DNA of 64,000 nt from Macrocystis pyrifera (lineage: Eukaryota > Sar > Phaeophyceae > Laminariales > Laminariaceae): contig JASSKH010000011.1 in assembly GCA_031763025.1 (NCBI GenBank), forward strand, positions 11,444,580 to 11,508,579, written 5' to 3'. The position numbers and the translations under genes were made by a program. This document shows, piece by piece, positions 1 through 12,946 of the stretch; positions within the stretch are counted from its first letter, which is position 1; each line of letters starts with the position of its first letter. Below the pieces are notes generated by a model. The model searched no databases, was not told the origin of the DNA, and worked only from the letters and a program-made list of their open reading frames with translations.

Positions 1-1565
1 AAAAAAACACAGACAAATCTCGTCAAAACAAGGGCGACCCTTACGAGTACAAGATCGTCTTGTACTTCATGGAAAGAAGGCAACCCGTAGGATAATAATT
101 CCTACTACGTTTCACCAACGCACATCCAAGTTACCAACTAACGGCAAGCTATACGATATCGTACCATCTGTCTAGACCCAAAACATCGAACTTGTCTTCA
201 AGATGGCATCAAGACAAAAACCGCACAGATACCGACAAATCAACGGTGACCCTTACGAGTACGATGTCGTACCGCCTGTCTATTGACGAAATATCGAGCT
301 ATCTCCAGGACGAAATCTACAAAACAGGACACCCATAGGCATCCCCCCACACAGCTAGCTACTCTCTTCATTTTTCTACATCTACCATTCTGAAACATTG
401 CAAAGCGAGCCACCCTCAGGACCGATTCCACTTAAAACCGGCAGCCTTGGCACGAACACGTACGGTGTTCCTACAACACAGAAGAAAACACAAACAAAAT
501 TATCGTCTAAACAAGGGCAACCGAGACTAGTGCAAGATCGCTCCGCCTGTCTAGACCCGAAACATCGAGACTTTCTCGGAAAAATATCAACCCTTCGATA
601 TATAACTCCTACTCCGACTCACCAACGCAAACCGAACGTGACCCAAAAACGGCAAGCCATATGATATCGTACCGTCTGTCTACACCCAAAGCATCGGCCG
701 CTCCTCAGGACGGCATCAACACGAAAACGCCGGTCGTGGCGCCAGGGATGTTTACCGATTTCGTACTCGCAAGGCTTGCGAAGCTGCTCGCCATTGGCCA
801 TCATTTAGTCACTTTCGACGTGTTTTGACGATATGTGGTTGCCTTCTTTTCGAGAGGTCGATGTGTCGGGTCTAGACAGACGGTACGATCTATCACTCGT
901 GAGGGATGCCGTTGTTTTGTCGGTTTTGTGTCAATCTTCTTCTTGTATCTTGTAGAAACGAAGTGCCTACGATCTAGAACTCGTAGAGGTTGCCCTTGTT
1001 TGAACGAAATTTATGTGCGTGTTGTTTTCTTTATTCGTGTAGGGACGCACTGCGTATTCGTACTCATAAGGGCTGCCATTTTTTAATGGATTCAGTCCTG
1101 AGGATAGCTCGCTTGGGGTTTACCGACGCTCTGAGGGATGCCAGGGATACTTAACGAAATAGGACTAGGAAGATGTGCGAGGCTCGCCGCCGTTTGGACG
1201 TCAGTGGTCAGTTTTGGGGTGTCTTCTCTCCTCGAGAAATGTCGATTTGTCGGGTCTAGACAGACGGTACGATTTCTCATTCGTAAAGAATGTTGTTGTT
1301 TTGTCGGTTGTTCGCTGTTTTTCTTCTTGTTTAATCTCGTAGAAACGTAGTACGTACGATCTCGTACTTGTAAGGGTTGCCCCTGTTTAGGCGAGATTTG
1401 CGTGCGTGCTTTTCACTTTTTCTTGTAGGAACGCAATACGTTTTTGTACTCATAGGGGCTACCATTTTTTCATGGATTCGGTCCTGAGCATTGCTCGTTT
1501 GGGATTTTTTCGCAGTGGCATGAGTGTGAAACAGATAAATACGGTAGCTTGCTATGTCGAGGGAT
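1..1565. repeat. Inverted higher-order tandem array, about 383-bp units
   Basis: Two runs of the same repeat face each other around position 800. From about 830 to 1565 the unit reads on the plus strand, with the landmark GGGTCTAGACAGACGG near 868 and 1251, 383 bp apart. From 1 to about 720 it reads on the minus strand, where the complementary landmark CTGTCTAGACCC recurs near 168 and 550. Each unit holds about three sub-repeats of 85-100 bp, each with a near-palindromic GTACGAT..TCGTAC core followed by GTAAGGGTTGCC-like sequence and a T-rich stretch. The array runs off the left edge of the window. Open frames inside it are short and not convincing as genes. Confidence 0.75.
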
Positions 1566-2567
1566 GGACAAATAACAAAAAAAATAACAAATCACTGTCA
1601 TGACTCACCCCACTTTCGGGCACTACGACTTGGAACGAAACCAGAACGAAGTCATAGAATAGGCTTTCTCGGCAGTTGTTTGATGTTTAATTTTCGTCAG
1701 CACCCTTTGTTTTGGGTGATCCACCGGCTATTTTTTTAGAAATTGTGATCCACTAGGCCGGTGATCTACTACTCATTTTCCATGATGTGATCGTGTTGTA
1801 CCCCAGGCCGCCAATGACTCGGATATCGTTTCGTACGAAACGTGCTGAAAAAGGGAAGGCCAATAAGGCGGGGAGGGATGCGGCGCCACTGGAGCGCCAG
1901 TCAGCAACAGAGGTGAGATGTGTCGGCTTGCTGATCGGCTTATCTCCTGCTCACAACGTCACCCTGCTATACTGCATCCTCAGTTTCCTGCCCTCTACAC
2001 GAGATAAGTATTTGGTACCTGGTATCTCGTATACTGCAGTTCCGTTACCTTTAGTACTCTCTGTAGCTGGTCTAAAGATGGCGGTCTGTTCCTCCATTGG
2101 TTGTTAATTGTGCGCTATCTATGCTGTTGGTGGCGCTCCCTGGATTACATCACCACACCCTCATGTACACCACCCTCCTGCGCCCGTTCTGCCCTTCGAC
2201 CATTGCGATTTTGCTGTATCTAACTCGTATAGTGATGTACGTCGCCTGGTCCTGCTGTACATCATCATCCTGCTGTTGAACACCGTCCAAACGTGAGGTT
2301 TGCCTCATCCTACGTGTGTGGCCCTTTCTCCATCAGCAGGGTTCCAGCTCTCTCCATCGGGGGCGTGTGTTTTCTGCGTCATCCTTCCTTGCGGTGATTC
2401 CATCCGTATGATACGAGCAACAACAACAACCAATGATTTTTCGTACTGCACTGTATCCCTGCTTCGAAATACAAACTGCCTACGGGTCAGTGATCTTTCA
2501 ATTACGACCTGTGTCTCTCTCTGTGGGTCATCCTTCGTTGTCGCTAGTGAATATTATGTTGTTATTG
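1566..2567. other. Gene-free stretch
   Basis: No recognisable domain, RNA or repeat family was found. Short open frames of about 100 codons or fewer occur, for example at 1787-2107 and 2300-2584. Their translations resemble no family known to me and look like chance frames. Confidence 0.4.
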
Positions 2568-3010
2568 TGTTGATTGGTCTCTAAAGGTATAGACGCAGCT
2601 GGCACGGGAACGCGTGGCTAACTCCAGACATACCACGGAATTCCTCTTACATTACATCTAAGGGGATAACACGTGCGCCGGGTGTGGCGCCGCTCGACCT
2701 CGCCATGAGGCGCGGGAGCCAAAGAAGAGATGGTGTTGTTGTTGTTATTTTTGTCGATGATGAGTTCTAGTTGTAGTTGAGTTGGGAGGTCAAGGGGGCT
2801 CTCATCCCTCTTCCCCGTGACCCTAGAAAACCATCCATATATGTTTTTATGCAACCCATTCGGGAAAGCACAAAACCCACCGCATATGCCCCTTGGACAA
2901 TTTGCAGCTACATAAATCACACCAATCAGCCAATCAGAATACATCAGAGATTTGTCGCGACTGTGAACAACTGCTATGTTCTTACAGCCTCCCCATTCGC
3001 GGCGCACTGT
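2568..3010. repeat. LTR fragment, TGTTGATT family, with inner segment
   Basis: The stretch begins TGTTGATTGGTCTCTAAAGG, as the LTR-like copies near 32006, 32892, 35131 and 50879 do. After about 90 bp it passes into a different segment starting GGGGATAACACGTGCGCCGG. That segment recurs at 28255-28600 and contains a (TTG)n tract and a TTGCAGCTACAT..CCAATCAGCCAATCAG block. The second half of the usual LTR is missing here, so this is a truncated copy or a variant carrying an insertion. Confidence 0.65.
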
Positions 3011-4517
3011 AATGATCATAGTACTACTGTAGGTCTACAATCATCCAACACATAGGTGCTGTCGTCGTGGCACTAAAAGTAGTGAGTATAGTGCCACCAA
3101 TTCAAACACAGAAATCCCAAAATCCATAAAATAGCTGCCTCCCTGCTAAGAAATTACCAAACTCATTCAGAATCCAAAAACTCAATTCCATGCATATTTC
3201 CAAATCATACTGCTTATGCGTAAGCATCAGCAATCTCCCAAACACTGAACTGCCGTAACTACGGACCTCTGTCCGCGATATTCAAACGGTCATCAGTTGA
3301 AAACCTACTAGACACACAACCGCCTCCCGGCTGTGTACACATCGCCCTTCGATTTCCAAAAACTCACCAAAGCGTTGTATCTCTAAGTTTACGTGAGATG
3401 CCTGTTTTGTTCACAATCGACGGAATTAATTCTTTATAGTCATGGGCTCTACCGACGGAAACTAAATGACTTAATTTGTTCAGAGGCAGAGAGAAGAGAA
3501 GAACGACCATACTCGCCCCGTGCCCCCTCCTAGCTTCTCGTTATAGGTGCACGAGTAGAGCACGGCACTGCTAGCTGCCGATTGATAGGACTAGAGGCTA
3601 GGCCTACTGTTGTGGTTTCTGTGGTGGTTTCTGTGTTGCGGTTCTCTTCACGTCAGCAGCAGGCAGCAGCAACAGCGGCGGTTGGCGAGCTGCAGCATCA
3701 TGGAAAGGGAGGAGGATGAGCAGGGGCGACGCACGCTTTCCCGGTACGTGTGCGAGAGTCGTGCGAAAGAAGCGAGAGTCCGGGAATGTTCGGGGTTCTT
3801 AGACCTTGAACTCGAGCGCAATAATTAATTGGGCGTGGGGCTGTCGACTCTGATGCACAATGACTCACAAGCGTGCCTCATGCGCCTGCAAACATCGTTA
3901 CCTCGATCGCTTGGGGTCGCCAGCCATGATTTCTCCCACGAGGTTTTTTTTCTTGGCCGGTTCGCTCCGGTGGTTGGGCAAGAGGTGTTTGCACACGCAT
4001 GAAGGGTAATACGGGTAGACACTCGTATAAACTTTGGGTGTCCTTCCTAAACCCGCGAGTTCGCGAATCGGCCGTTCACAGGAGGGAACAACTGATGAAA
4101 TTCGCAACAGTATATACAGGACTCGTACATCAGTAGAGATGTTTGATCGAGAGACGTACCACCGCTGCAACGGGGCAAAGTGCACAAAGTCTGTACCAGA
4201 TATCATGATACATCCATGCCCAGGAATGGAGATAGATACCCGCACATAGAGTATTTGGCATTTAATAGGGAATACTGATGACACCTGAACGGAGGGAATA
4301 TGTGCTGTACGAGCACATACCAGGTTTCTTTTTCTCCTCGCAGACATGCCGCACCCAGGAATGGGGATACGTACTCGCACGTGCCGGCATATACCTGACG
4401 TATACCGGGTATCCTCGATCTCACAGCTGACGTTGCTATTTTGCTGATATATATGAACAACGCTACTTTGCCAGCGCCATCGGCCCTTGGCCTTGTCCAT
4501 CACTAACGATTCAGATC
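3011..4517. other. Gene-free stretch with a short degenerate duplication
   Basis: No gene family is recognised. Near 4205-4250 and 4340-4390 two related segments share CCAGGAATGG and a following GATA..ACTCGCAC-like string about 140 bp apart. A 201-codon minus-strand frame (3898-4503) spans this duplication but has no recognisable domain or plausible composition. It is treated as non-coding. Confidence 0.4.
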
Positions 4518-7500
4518 ATGCGTACACGTCGCGGGAGACAACGTACTGCTGTATTTACCAACAATGTTGCGCCGGTGCACTTAAAGGCGGTCGATGGTGA
4601 GGGACTTTGGACCGGTGCAGGTCTCGTGGCCGACGCCAATGCGTCGGCCCTCGGCCCGTCCCTCACTATGAATGGCGATATATATCATACACGTCGTGAG
4701 GCACCATGTACGACTGTACCTACCAACACCGCTGGGCGGGTGTACTAAAAGGTGATCGATGGTGAGGGAAGATATGCCGGTGCAGGTCTCGTGGCTGGCG
4801 CCAACGCGTCGGCCTGCGGCCCGTCCCTCGCTAACGATACTTATCATACACGATGCGAGACACCATGTATTGCTGTATGTTCCTACGACGCTGTGCCGGT
4901 GCACAAAAAGGCGGTCGATGGTGAAGGACGATATGCCGGCGCAGGCCTCGCCACCGGCGCCAAAGCGTCGGCCCTAGGTCCGTCCCTCACTAACGATACA
5001 TATAACAAACGTCGCGGTACACAACGAAGAATGTATGTATCACACCGCTGTGCCGGCGCACTAGAAGGTGGTCGATGGTGAGGGACTATGTGCCGGTGCA
5101 CGGCACGGGGCCGGCGCCGATGCGTCGACCCTCGGCCCTGCCCCTCACTAACGATACCTATCATACGCGTCGCGATAAATGCATATCTGGTAGCGATCTA
5201 TATCATACACATCGTGAGACACAATGTACTGCAGTACGTACCAACAACGCTGTGCCGGTGCACTAAAAGGCTGTCGATGGTGAGGGAAGATATGCCGGTT
5301 CAGGTCTCGTGGCCGGCGCCAAAGGGTCGGCCTGCGGCCCGTCTCTAACTAACGATACATACCACACACGTTGCGGGAAACAAGGTATTGCTGTATGTTC
5401 CTAAGACGCTGTGCCGGAGCACTAAAATGCGATCGATGGCGAGGAACTATGTTGCCAGCGTAGGCCTCGTGGCCAGCGCCAACGCGTCGTCCCTTGGCCC
5501 GTCGCTCACGAACCATACATATATTAAACGTCGCGGTACACAACGAACAATGTATGTAACAACACCGCTGTGCCGGCGCACTAGAAGGCGGTCGATGGTG
5601 AGGGACTACTGTATGTGCCGGTGTACGGCTTGGGGGCCGGCTCCGATGCGTCGACCCTCGGCCCTGCCCCTCACTAACGACACTTGTGTTATGCGTCGCG
5701 ACAACTGTAGCGATATATATCATACACGTCGTGAGACACAATGTACTGCTGTACGTACCAACAACGCTGTGCCGGGGCACCCAAAGGCGGTCGATGGTGA
5801 GGGAATATATGCCGGTGCAGGTCTCGTGGCCGGCGGCAACGCGTCGGCCTGTGGCCCGTCCCTCATTAACGATACATATCGTACACGTTGCGAGACACAA
5901 TGTATTGCTATATGTTCCAACGACACCGTGCCGATGCACTAAAAGGCGGTCGATGCTGGAGGACTATGTGCCGGCGCAGGCCTTATGGCCGGCGCCAACG
6001 CGTCGGCCGTTGGCTTTTCCTCACTAGCGACACGTATAATTAACGGCGCGGCCCACAACACACAATGTATGTACCAACACCGCTGTGCCGGCGCACTAAA
6101 AGGTGGTCGATAATGAGGGACGATGTGCCGATACACGGCATGGGGTCGGCGCCGACGCGTCGACCCATGGCCTTGCCCCTCAATAGCGATTATTCTCATA
6201 CGCATCGAGTCGAATATAGCGATATATATCGTTCACGTCGTGAGACACAATGCACTGCTGTACTTACCAACAACGCTACTGCACTAAATCGCGGTCGATG
6301 GTGAGAGATGATATGCCGGTGCAGATCTCGGGGCCGATGCCAACGCGTTGGCCAGTGGCCCGTATCTCACTAACGACACATATCAAAAACGGTGCGAGTT
6401 GCGAGACACAATGTACTGCTGATGTTCCAACGACGCTGTGCCGATGCACTCTAAGGCGGCACATTGTGAGGGACTATGTGCCGGCGCAGGCCTCGTGGCC
6501 GGCGCCAACGCGTCGGCCCTTGGCCCGTCCTCACTAACGATACATACAATAAATATCGCGGTACACAACGAACGATAAGACCGCTGTGCCGGCGCGCTGG
6601 AAGGCGTTCGATGGTGAGTGACTACTGTATGTGCCGGTGCATGGCTTGTGGCCGGGGCCGATGGATCGACTCTTGGCCCGTCCCTCACAAACGAGAGACA
6701 CAATGTACTGCTGTGAGTTTCAACGACGCCGTGCCGGTGCACGATAAGGTGAGGGACTATGTGCCGGCGCAAGCCTCGTGGCCGGCGCCAACGCGTCGGT
6801 CCTTGGCCCGTCCCTCACTAACGATACACATAGTACACATCACGGTACACAATGAACGATGTAGGTAACAATACCGCTGTGCCGGCGCACTAGCAAGCGG
6901 TCGACGGTGAGGGACTATGTGCCGGGGCACGGCTTGGGGCCGGCGCCGATGCGTCGACCCTTGGCCCTGCCCCTCACTAACGATACTTATCACACACGTC
7001 GCGATAAATATATAGCGATATATATCATACACGCCGTGAGACACAATGTACTGATGTACGTACCAACAACGCTGTGCCTATGCACAAAACGGCGGTCGAT
7101 GGTGGGGGAAGATATGCCGGTGCACGTCTCGCGGCCGGCGCCAACGCGTCGGCCTGGGACCCGTATCTCACTAACGATACATATCATGCACGTTGCGAGA
7201 GATAATATACTGCTGTATTTTCCAACGACGCTGTGCCGATCCACTAAACGGCGGTCGATGGTGAGGGACTATATGCCAGCGCAGGCCTCGTGGCCGGCGC
7301 CAACGCGTCGGCCATTGGCCCTGCCCCTCACTAACGATACTTATCACACACGTCGAGACAAATATATTGTGATATATATTATACACGTCGTCAGACACAA
7401 TGTACTGCTGTAAGCCCCGAACACACTGTGCCGGTGCACTAAAAGGCGGTCGATAGTGAGGGAAGATATGCCGGTGCAGGTCTCGTGGCCGGCGCCCACG

Positions 7501-8079
7501 CGTCGGCCCTTGGCCCGTCCCTCACTAACGATACATACAATACACGTCGCGGTACACACTGAACGATGTAGGTAACAATGCCGCTGTGCCAGCGCACTAG
7601 AAAGCGGTCGACAGTGAGGGACTATGTGCCGGTGCACGGCTTGGGCCGGCGCCGATGTGTCGATCCTTGGCCCTACCCCTCACTAACGATACATATCATA
7701 CACGTCGCGATAAATATGTAGCGATATATATCATACACGTCGTGAAACACAATGTAGTGATGTACGTACCAACAACGCTGTGCCGGTGTATTAAAAAGCG
7801 GTACGGTGAGGGAAGAAATGCCGGAACACGTCTCGCGGCCGGCACCAACGCGTCGGCCTGCGGCCCGTATCTCACTAACGATACCGATCATAGACGTTGC
7901 GAGAGATAGTGTACTGCTGTGTTTTCCAACGACGCTGTGCCGATGCACTAATAGGCGGTCGATAGTAAGGGACTATATGCCAGCGCAGGTCTCGTGGCCG
8001 GCGCCAACGCGTCGGCCCTTGGCCCGTCCATCACTGCCGATACATATAGTAAACATCGCGGCCCACAACGAACGATGTA
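4518..8079. repeat. GC-rich satellite array, left part
   Basis: About twenty tandem units of roughly 155-205 bp. Each carries GGTCGATGGTGAGGGA, a GCCGGCGCC-rich core with AACGCGTCGGCC, then TCCCTCACTAACGATACATA, a CACAATGTACTGCTGTA segment, and CGCTGTGCCGGTGCACTAAA. Longer units contain an extra CGATATATATCATACACGTCG piece. They recur roughly every third unit, for example near 5069, 5590 and 6108, which gives a higher-order period of about 520 bp. GTGAGGGA and TCCCTCAC in each unit form an inverted repeat around the GC-rich core. The array is cut at its right end by an LTR retrotransposon and resumes at 20789. Several minus-strand frames of up to 196 codons run through it because many units lack stops; they are not considered genes. 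Confidence 0.85.
8076..8079. repeat. Target-site duplication TGTA, left copy
   Basis: These four bases precede the left LTR and are repeated at 20789-20792 just after the right LTR. Removing the element and one copy rejoins the satellite sequence GATGTATGTAGCAACACCGC, which matches other units of the array. A 4-bp duplication is in the range made by retroviral-type integrases. Confidence 0.8.
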
Positions 8080-8643
8080 TGTTACAGCAGGGTACAGCTC
8101 TCAGACCGTAAAAAGGACCTGCGCTCGTTAGATCTCTGAGGCCGGCTCACCTGTTGTTTGGGAGTTCGAGGAAGTGCCTTCAAGCAGTAAAGATCGGGTC
8201 ACGCAGAATGTGGATCGATGCAAGGCGGTAAATGCAAGCAGTCAGCGTGAACACTCAATGTAGCACCACAGACACGATGACGGACACGACGGGCAAGGCA
8301 GGGCCCAAGGGGCTGGGGGTTGATAGGACAGGTATCACAGATCACTTGGCTTTGACTTTCTTTCTTCACTCTTGGTGGTGTTTTGTAAACACCGGGTGGT
8401 CCCGGAACCTCGTTACTGGATCTGTACCCGAGACCGAAGGCGTTCCGACACCGAGGATCCTCCCTGCCCCTATAAGATCCGCCCAGAGGATGCTAACCAA
8501 AGCTTGCCCTCTTCCTATCGAATTGACCCGACGCGTGACCCTGATCAGGACAGTGGTCTCGCGCCGTATTATCCTCCCCATAGCGCTGGTCACGACGGTC
8601 ACAGCGCTATGAACCTCCCTCCCTGGCGCCACCCGCTGTAACA
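8080..8643 (-). repeat. 3' LTR of the 12.7-kb element (minus orientation)
   Basis: The 564-bp repeat runs from TGTTACAGCAGGG to CGCTGTAACA and matches 20225-20788 apart from about twelve substitutions. A 126-codon plus-strand frame is open in both LTRs. It is simply conserved with the repeat and resembles no family. A TATAAGAT string lies at 8471-8478 on the plus strand. Confidence 0.85.
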
Positions 8644-8655
8644 CCCCCCCTGCTC
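8644..8655 (-). other. Polypurine tract of the 12.7-kb element
   Basis: Read on the minus strand the sequence is AGCAGGGGGGG directly before the LTR start TGTTACAG. This is the expected place and composition for the plus-strand primer of an LTR element and supports the minus orientation. Confidence 0.6.
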
Positions 8656-8814
8656 GACACATAACCATTGTCGGCACAAAGCCGGCGCCCCGGTGCTAGC
8701 CCGGCGACAGCGTGTGCGCTTTCCTCCTCGGACACCCCCCCAGACCGGCGCATATGAGCGACGGTGCCCAGCGGGTATTACGATCGTGGACCGCCGCAGC
8801 GCCTGCGCCTTCCA

Positions 8815-9040
8815 CCTCCGCTCCTCACCGTCGGCTCGATGTTGCAGCTCCTCTCCTTCCCTTAGTGCTGCCCTCAGACGGTGGTAAGAAGAGCGGCGGT
8901 CCTGACCTTAGTCCAGATGTTCTTCAGCTTTCCTCCTCCATCCATCGCCGTCGGCCCGATGTTGCAGCTCCTCTTGTTCCCGCGGTGCTGACCTTGGACG
9001 GTGTTGATAAGAGTGGCGGACCTGACCCTCGTACAGTCTT
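8815..9040. repeat. Two-copy tandem duplication, about 120 bp
   Basis: CCGTCGG.TCGATGTTGCAGC-like strings at about 8828 and 8948 start two related segments that share GTGCTG, GACGGTG and AAGAG.GGCGG..CCTGACC. The duplication lies in the interior of the LTR element. Frames over it (up to 169 codons, 8712-9221) have no recognisable domain. Confidence 0.6.
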
Positions 9041-9924
9041 CACTTGCAACTGCCAGCGCCACATCTGTCTAACACGCTCGGAGCATGTACTCATCGGCGA
9101 AAAAACATGTTTTCTTCCTGGCTCACCTGCATCCGAGGTAGGGTTCCTCTCGAAGGCCTACGTCTGCACTTTGACAATAACCTACACGTTCAAGCTTTTG
9201 GCCAGACATACATTCCACTGAAAGCTACCATCGTCCTACCCCACCACCTAACCTTCAACTGAGACTTCAGATAATTCTGCCAGTCCTTTGTCGTATGCCT
9301 ATGCGTGGCCACACTACCGAGATGCTGCGGTGGCTGTCCACTTTGCCCCTCTATATATTTATCTGCGGGCTTGACTTGTCAAACCTGTTATAACGGTTCA
9401 CCGATCAGTACTCCAATATACTCACGTATTTGTTTGTATCGATGTGGCAAAACTTCACGTACCTTTGGCACGGTTCAGCGTGCGCAATGGACTATGTCGA
9501 TGCTTCCACCATTCACTCACCTTCGCCAGACGTTTCTCACTGTACCTTCCTTCAACAAATGTTTATACGTAAGTTAAAATCCATCTGCTACTCTGACGTT
9601 TGTCGAGATATCTCTAGTTTCTTGGTACGGATACCACATTTTGATATATTGACAGAACAAAAGAAACAGCTAAGAGATAGAGGATTTCTTCCCAGCTCAT
9701 CTTTGCCAACTTCCACGCTAGTCCTTTGCAAGCTGTGTGTGATACTTCGGTCGCGCGTATCACGCGTTTTGTATTTTATATAGGCCTTTCGTTTAGTGAT
9801 GATCTCAAACTTCTCTGCATTGAGAGTAGGTATTACTTGCGAAGGTGGAGGTGGTTTTATGTATACATTCATCACGGGCTGTAGGAAGTTCATGAGTTCT
9901 TTCTACTCCGCGCCAAAATTATTA
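9041..9924. other. Interior of the LTR element, no gene recognised
   Basis: Frames at 9430-9783 (plus) and 9588-9893 (minus) are about 100-117 codons long and resemble no retroelement protein. Nothing else is recognised. Confidence 0.35.
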
Positions 9925-10170
9925 TTCGAGTGACTTAGGTCGTTTCAAGGTGCTGACGTTCACGCCACATCGACTTGCTGGCACTAGCCAAGGTAAATAT
10001 TTGATTCCGAGTTAAGTAAGTGTTTGAAGCTACTGGCGTTGGCGCCACCTCTATTCGAGTGACCTAGGTCGTTTCAAGGTACTCCACATCGACTTTCTGG
10101 CGCTAGCCAAGGTAAATATTTGATTCCGAGTTAAAAAGTGTTTGAGGGTACTGACGTTTACGCCACCCCT
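9925..10170. repeat. Two-copy tandem duplication, about 120 bp
   Basis: Both copies contain GGTCGTTTCAAGGT, CCACATCGACTT, AGCCAAGGTAAATATTTGAT and TCCGAGTTAA, in the same order and about 120 bp apart. This is non-coding interior of the LTR element. Confidence 0.75.
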
Positions 10171-12757
10171 CCAGCACGGACACTGTCCACTCGTGAAACT
10201 TGTTCGTGCTAAAATCAATCACGCGTCTTAAAACGGCATTCGTGCAGACCTACTTCCAAATCGTACGCTTCGTATAACGCTTTTTGTGGAAGTAGTTGCA
10301 GCAAGGTGGAGACAAACACCCCCCCAGAACAGAAACTGCCTACCACCTACTGGCATTCCAATCACACCTGTCGATTCGTTCCTTCAACCCTCGACCACTA
10401 TGCTTGGAGCGACAAATAGTATCCTGTTAGGTTGCGCAGATCATACCAAAGGTCGTCACGTTCCATCTCAGTTTAGCGTCTCACAAATGTGTACCTGAGC
10501 GTGGTGTGGCGACTTGCGCATGCACTCGTTCCTTCCTACATGTGTGTATCCAATTGTTATGATACCTGGTATACGCCTTCTCATGTACCTCCTGTGCGCG
10601 TGACGTCGAGTATCTGTATATAAACTGAATCTGTGTGAACAATCCCAAAGCCTAGGTATTTTCATGAAAACGTATAGCAAAACACTGATGGTCTGTATCC
10701 CCCTGATATTGGGTTAAGGAGCCTGGTCGGTCCTAATAGATGCTTGGTTGTATCCAGCTATACCACTTTCTTAGCTGGGTTTTTGTGTCGACTTGCCTCT
10801 TATTCGACTGTCACTGTTATTGTGCCATCGTGGCGATCAACGATAGTCACCTGGAGAGCAGCAGTGAAGCAGCGAATGAGTATATGCGTCCTGGGGAGGG
10901 TTTTTACTATCGGAAAATGCCAGGTTTTCTCTGCCCAGTTTGGTTTGCATAGTCTATCTCGAATCCACCGCTGAGGATGCATGTATCAGTTCTGGGAGAG
11001 CAGTCGCAATTCCTGCAGGCAAAGCACTCATGATCGGAGCCAACGCTCCGGGGTCCTTTCGGCACGATGTAAAAAAACGGTTTTCACATCAAGGTTTATA
11101 TTATTTTCTAAAGTTCTAGCCCGCTCTATGCTGGGTGTACATGCCACGCTCACACTCTGCTCTAGTTCATGCACAGACTATTCTTTCTTTGTCTTTTTGT
11201 TTTTAGCTCTATTAATAGGGTGTAAATGTAACAGCATGGACACGTTCATGGTGTCATTCATTTGCGATTGGTACGGGATGGTATACACCATATCGAATAG
11301 CTCGTTAATACCGTTTCTCTCACCTACCGGTACGGGACTATATTTCGTACTTGTTTGTTTGCTCCAGTCGCGATGTATTTTAGTTTTACTGCCTGTTCTG
11401 TGACCACCGGTGGGATTTCAGGAGTAAGAGCTACTATTGTTATTGTGTGAGAATATCACACGAAATGCGTACTACAATAGTATGTATTTGACCACCCCAC
11501 ACTCTTGGAGTTACAGCGTTTACCTGCTGGTCAGATTCGTTCTCCGACAACCCAATCTTTGGATAATACTTACGCAAGGTCTGACAAACAACCAGTAAGT
11601 AGTGGCAGTGTATTCTTCAAACCAAACCGATCTTGAAACCCCTCTACGCCCACCGACCATGCAGTGTTTCTTTGTACTCGTTTGCTGATATTTCACACCA
11701 GGTACCGTATATTATTTTTTCGTACGTAGTGATGTATGTACGATACAGATATATGATTGATTTCCATCCCATTGGTTATCTTCGCCCTTTTTTCTCTATC
11801 CCTCCTACGTATAGACACCCTGTGTCACACAGCAAGCTATTTATTCCTCTCCCCGATGTGGTCTGTGCCATGGGTTTTTATTGCGGAAATACTTCAGTTC
11901 TTCGTTGCGCCTACACTCGTTAGGCGATCTCAGCAGTTGATTCCACACCTTTTTATTATGTATATTGCGTAAATCACCGCCTCATCTATCTTGAGATTCG
12001 AGCTCCATGGTTCAACGCTAAAAACAGAAGCGACACACTAGACCACGCGGGCCTCTAGATGAAAGGAATAGGTCAACCGTATCAAAACCAATGAAACTCT
12101 TTCAGGGCCACGACCCAGATCGGGTAAAAGTATATGGAAGGTCGAACCCTACTAAATATATTCTTTGTGTTTCTGTGAGGACATTATTTACGTAATCTAC
12201 AGCAGATAATAATGCTTCAATCGGATCTTTGGCCATGGACGGAGAAGTACAACATTAATAGTATGGTACGAAGCTCATGCGCAGCAGTAATTATCTCATT
12301 GCTCACTTCCTCGCCGTAGTGGACAGAATTATACGGGGTATCTGCCAAGATTAAACTGAGGCTGTGTGATACCGCTCGGTATGCTCAAGATACTGCTGTA
12401 GATTATGGAATATGAATGAAGACAACATACTTTGCAGTCAGCATGAATAATGTGCGATCGTACGGATGTAAAAACCTTTTTATATTACTACTGGAATATA
12501 GACGAGGCGTATTACGCAGCTTGCAAAGTTGAGTATCAACTATTTAATCAGTCGAACTCACAGCTGACGTATTTCAAATTTTATAAAATACCACTGGATG
12601 TAGAATGTATGGAGACCCCACGGATATGAGTCGTAGGGGTACGTACTTCCCTTATGTGTGTGCCATACCGTTCTATATACCCAACTACATCAGTCCAACC
12701 CAGTGTCCGTTCTGATTTATTATTATTTACAGACAAAGCAACGCAAGAAATCAAGGG
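10171..12757. other. Interior of the LTR element, about 2.6 kb without a gene
   Basis: No retroelement protein, RNA gene or repeat family is recognised. The longest frame (10981-11403, 140 codons) is hydrophobic and serine-rich without a recognisable pattern. The stretch is AT-richer than the flanking satellite, which marks it as foreign to the array. Confidence 0.4.
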
Positions 12758-12875
12758 AAATGCCAGCGTACCGGTGAATACCGGGTAAAGCAAGTGAATT
12801 GCCAACGTACCGGGTACGAGAATACCGTAACGGGTAGAACAAGTGAAATGCCAACGTACCGCGTGCGAGAAGACC
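12758..12875. repeat. Degenerate tandem repeat, about 50 bp x 2.5
   Basis: Segments starting GAAATGCCAGCGTACCGG, GAATTGCCAACGTACCGGG and GAAATGCCAACGTACCGCG follow each other, linked by AGCAAGT or AACAAGT. The stretch lies just outside the inverted LINE fragment. Confidence 0.65.
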
Positions 12876-12946
12876 ACAACACCAGCTATGTTGTGAACAC
12901 ATGAGTCGTTGTATAGTTCTCAGTTTCAACGCGTAGCTCTCATGCG

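Noticed and set aside
1..1565. CRISPR-like array
   Set aside because: Units are far too long, adjoin without unique spacers, and the sequence is eukaryotic in character.
3898..4503. 201-codon minus frame
   Set aside because: It overlaps a degenerate duplication, starts without context and has no recognisable motif. It is most likely a chance frame.
5349..5939. 196-codon minus frame, and similar frames in the satellite
   Set aside because: The frames exist because repeat units lack stops and many have lengths divisible by three. The translations are repeats of the unit with no domain.
8232..8612. 126-codon frame conserved in both LTRs (also 20377-20757)
   Set aside because: Conservation follows from LTR duplication. 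The frame resembles no protein, lies antisense to the inferred element orientation, and the changes do not favour synonymous sites by eye.
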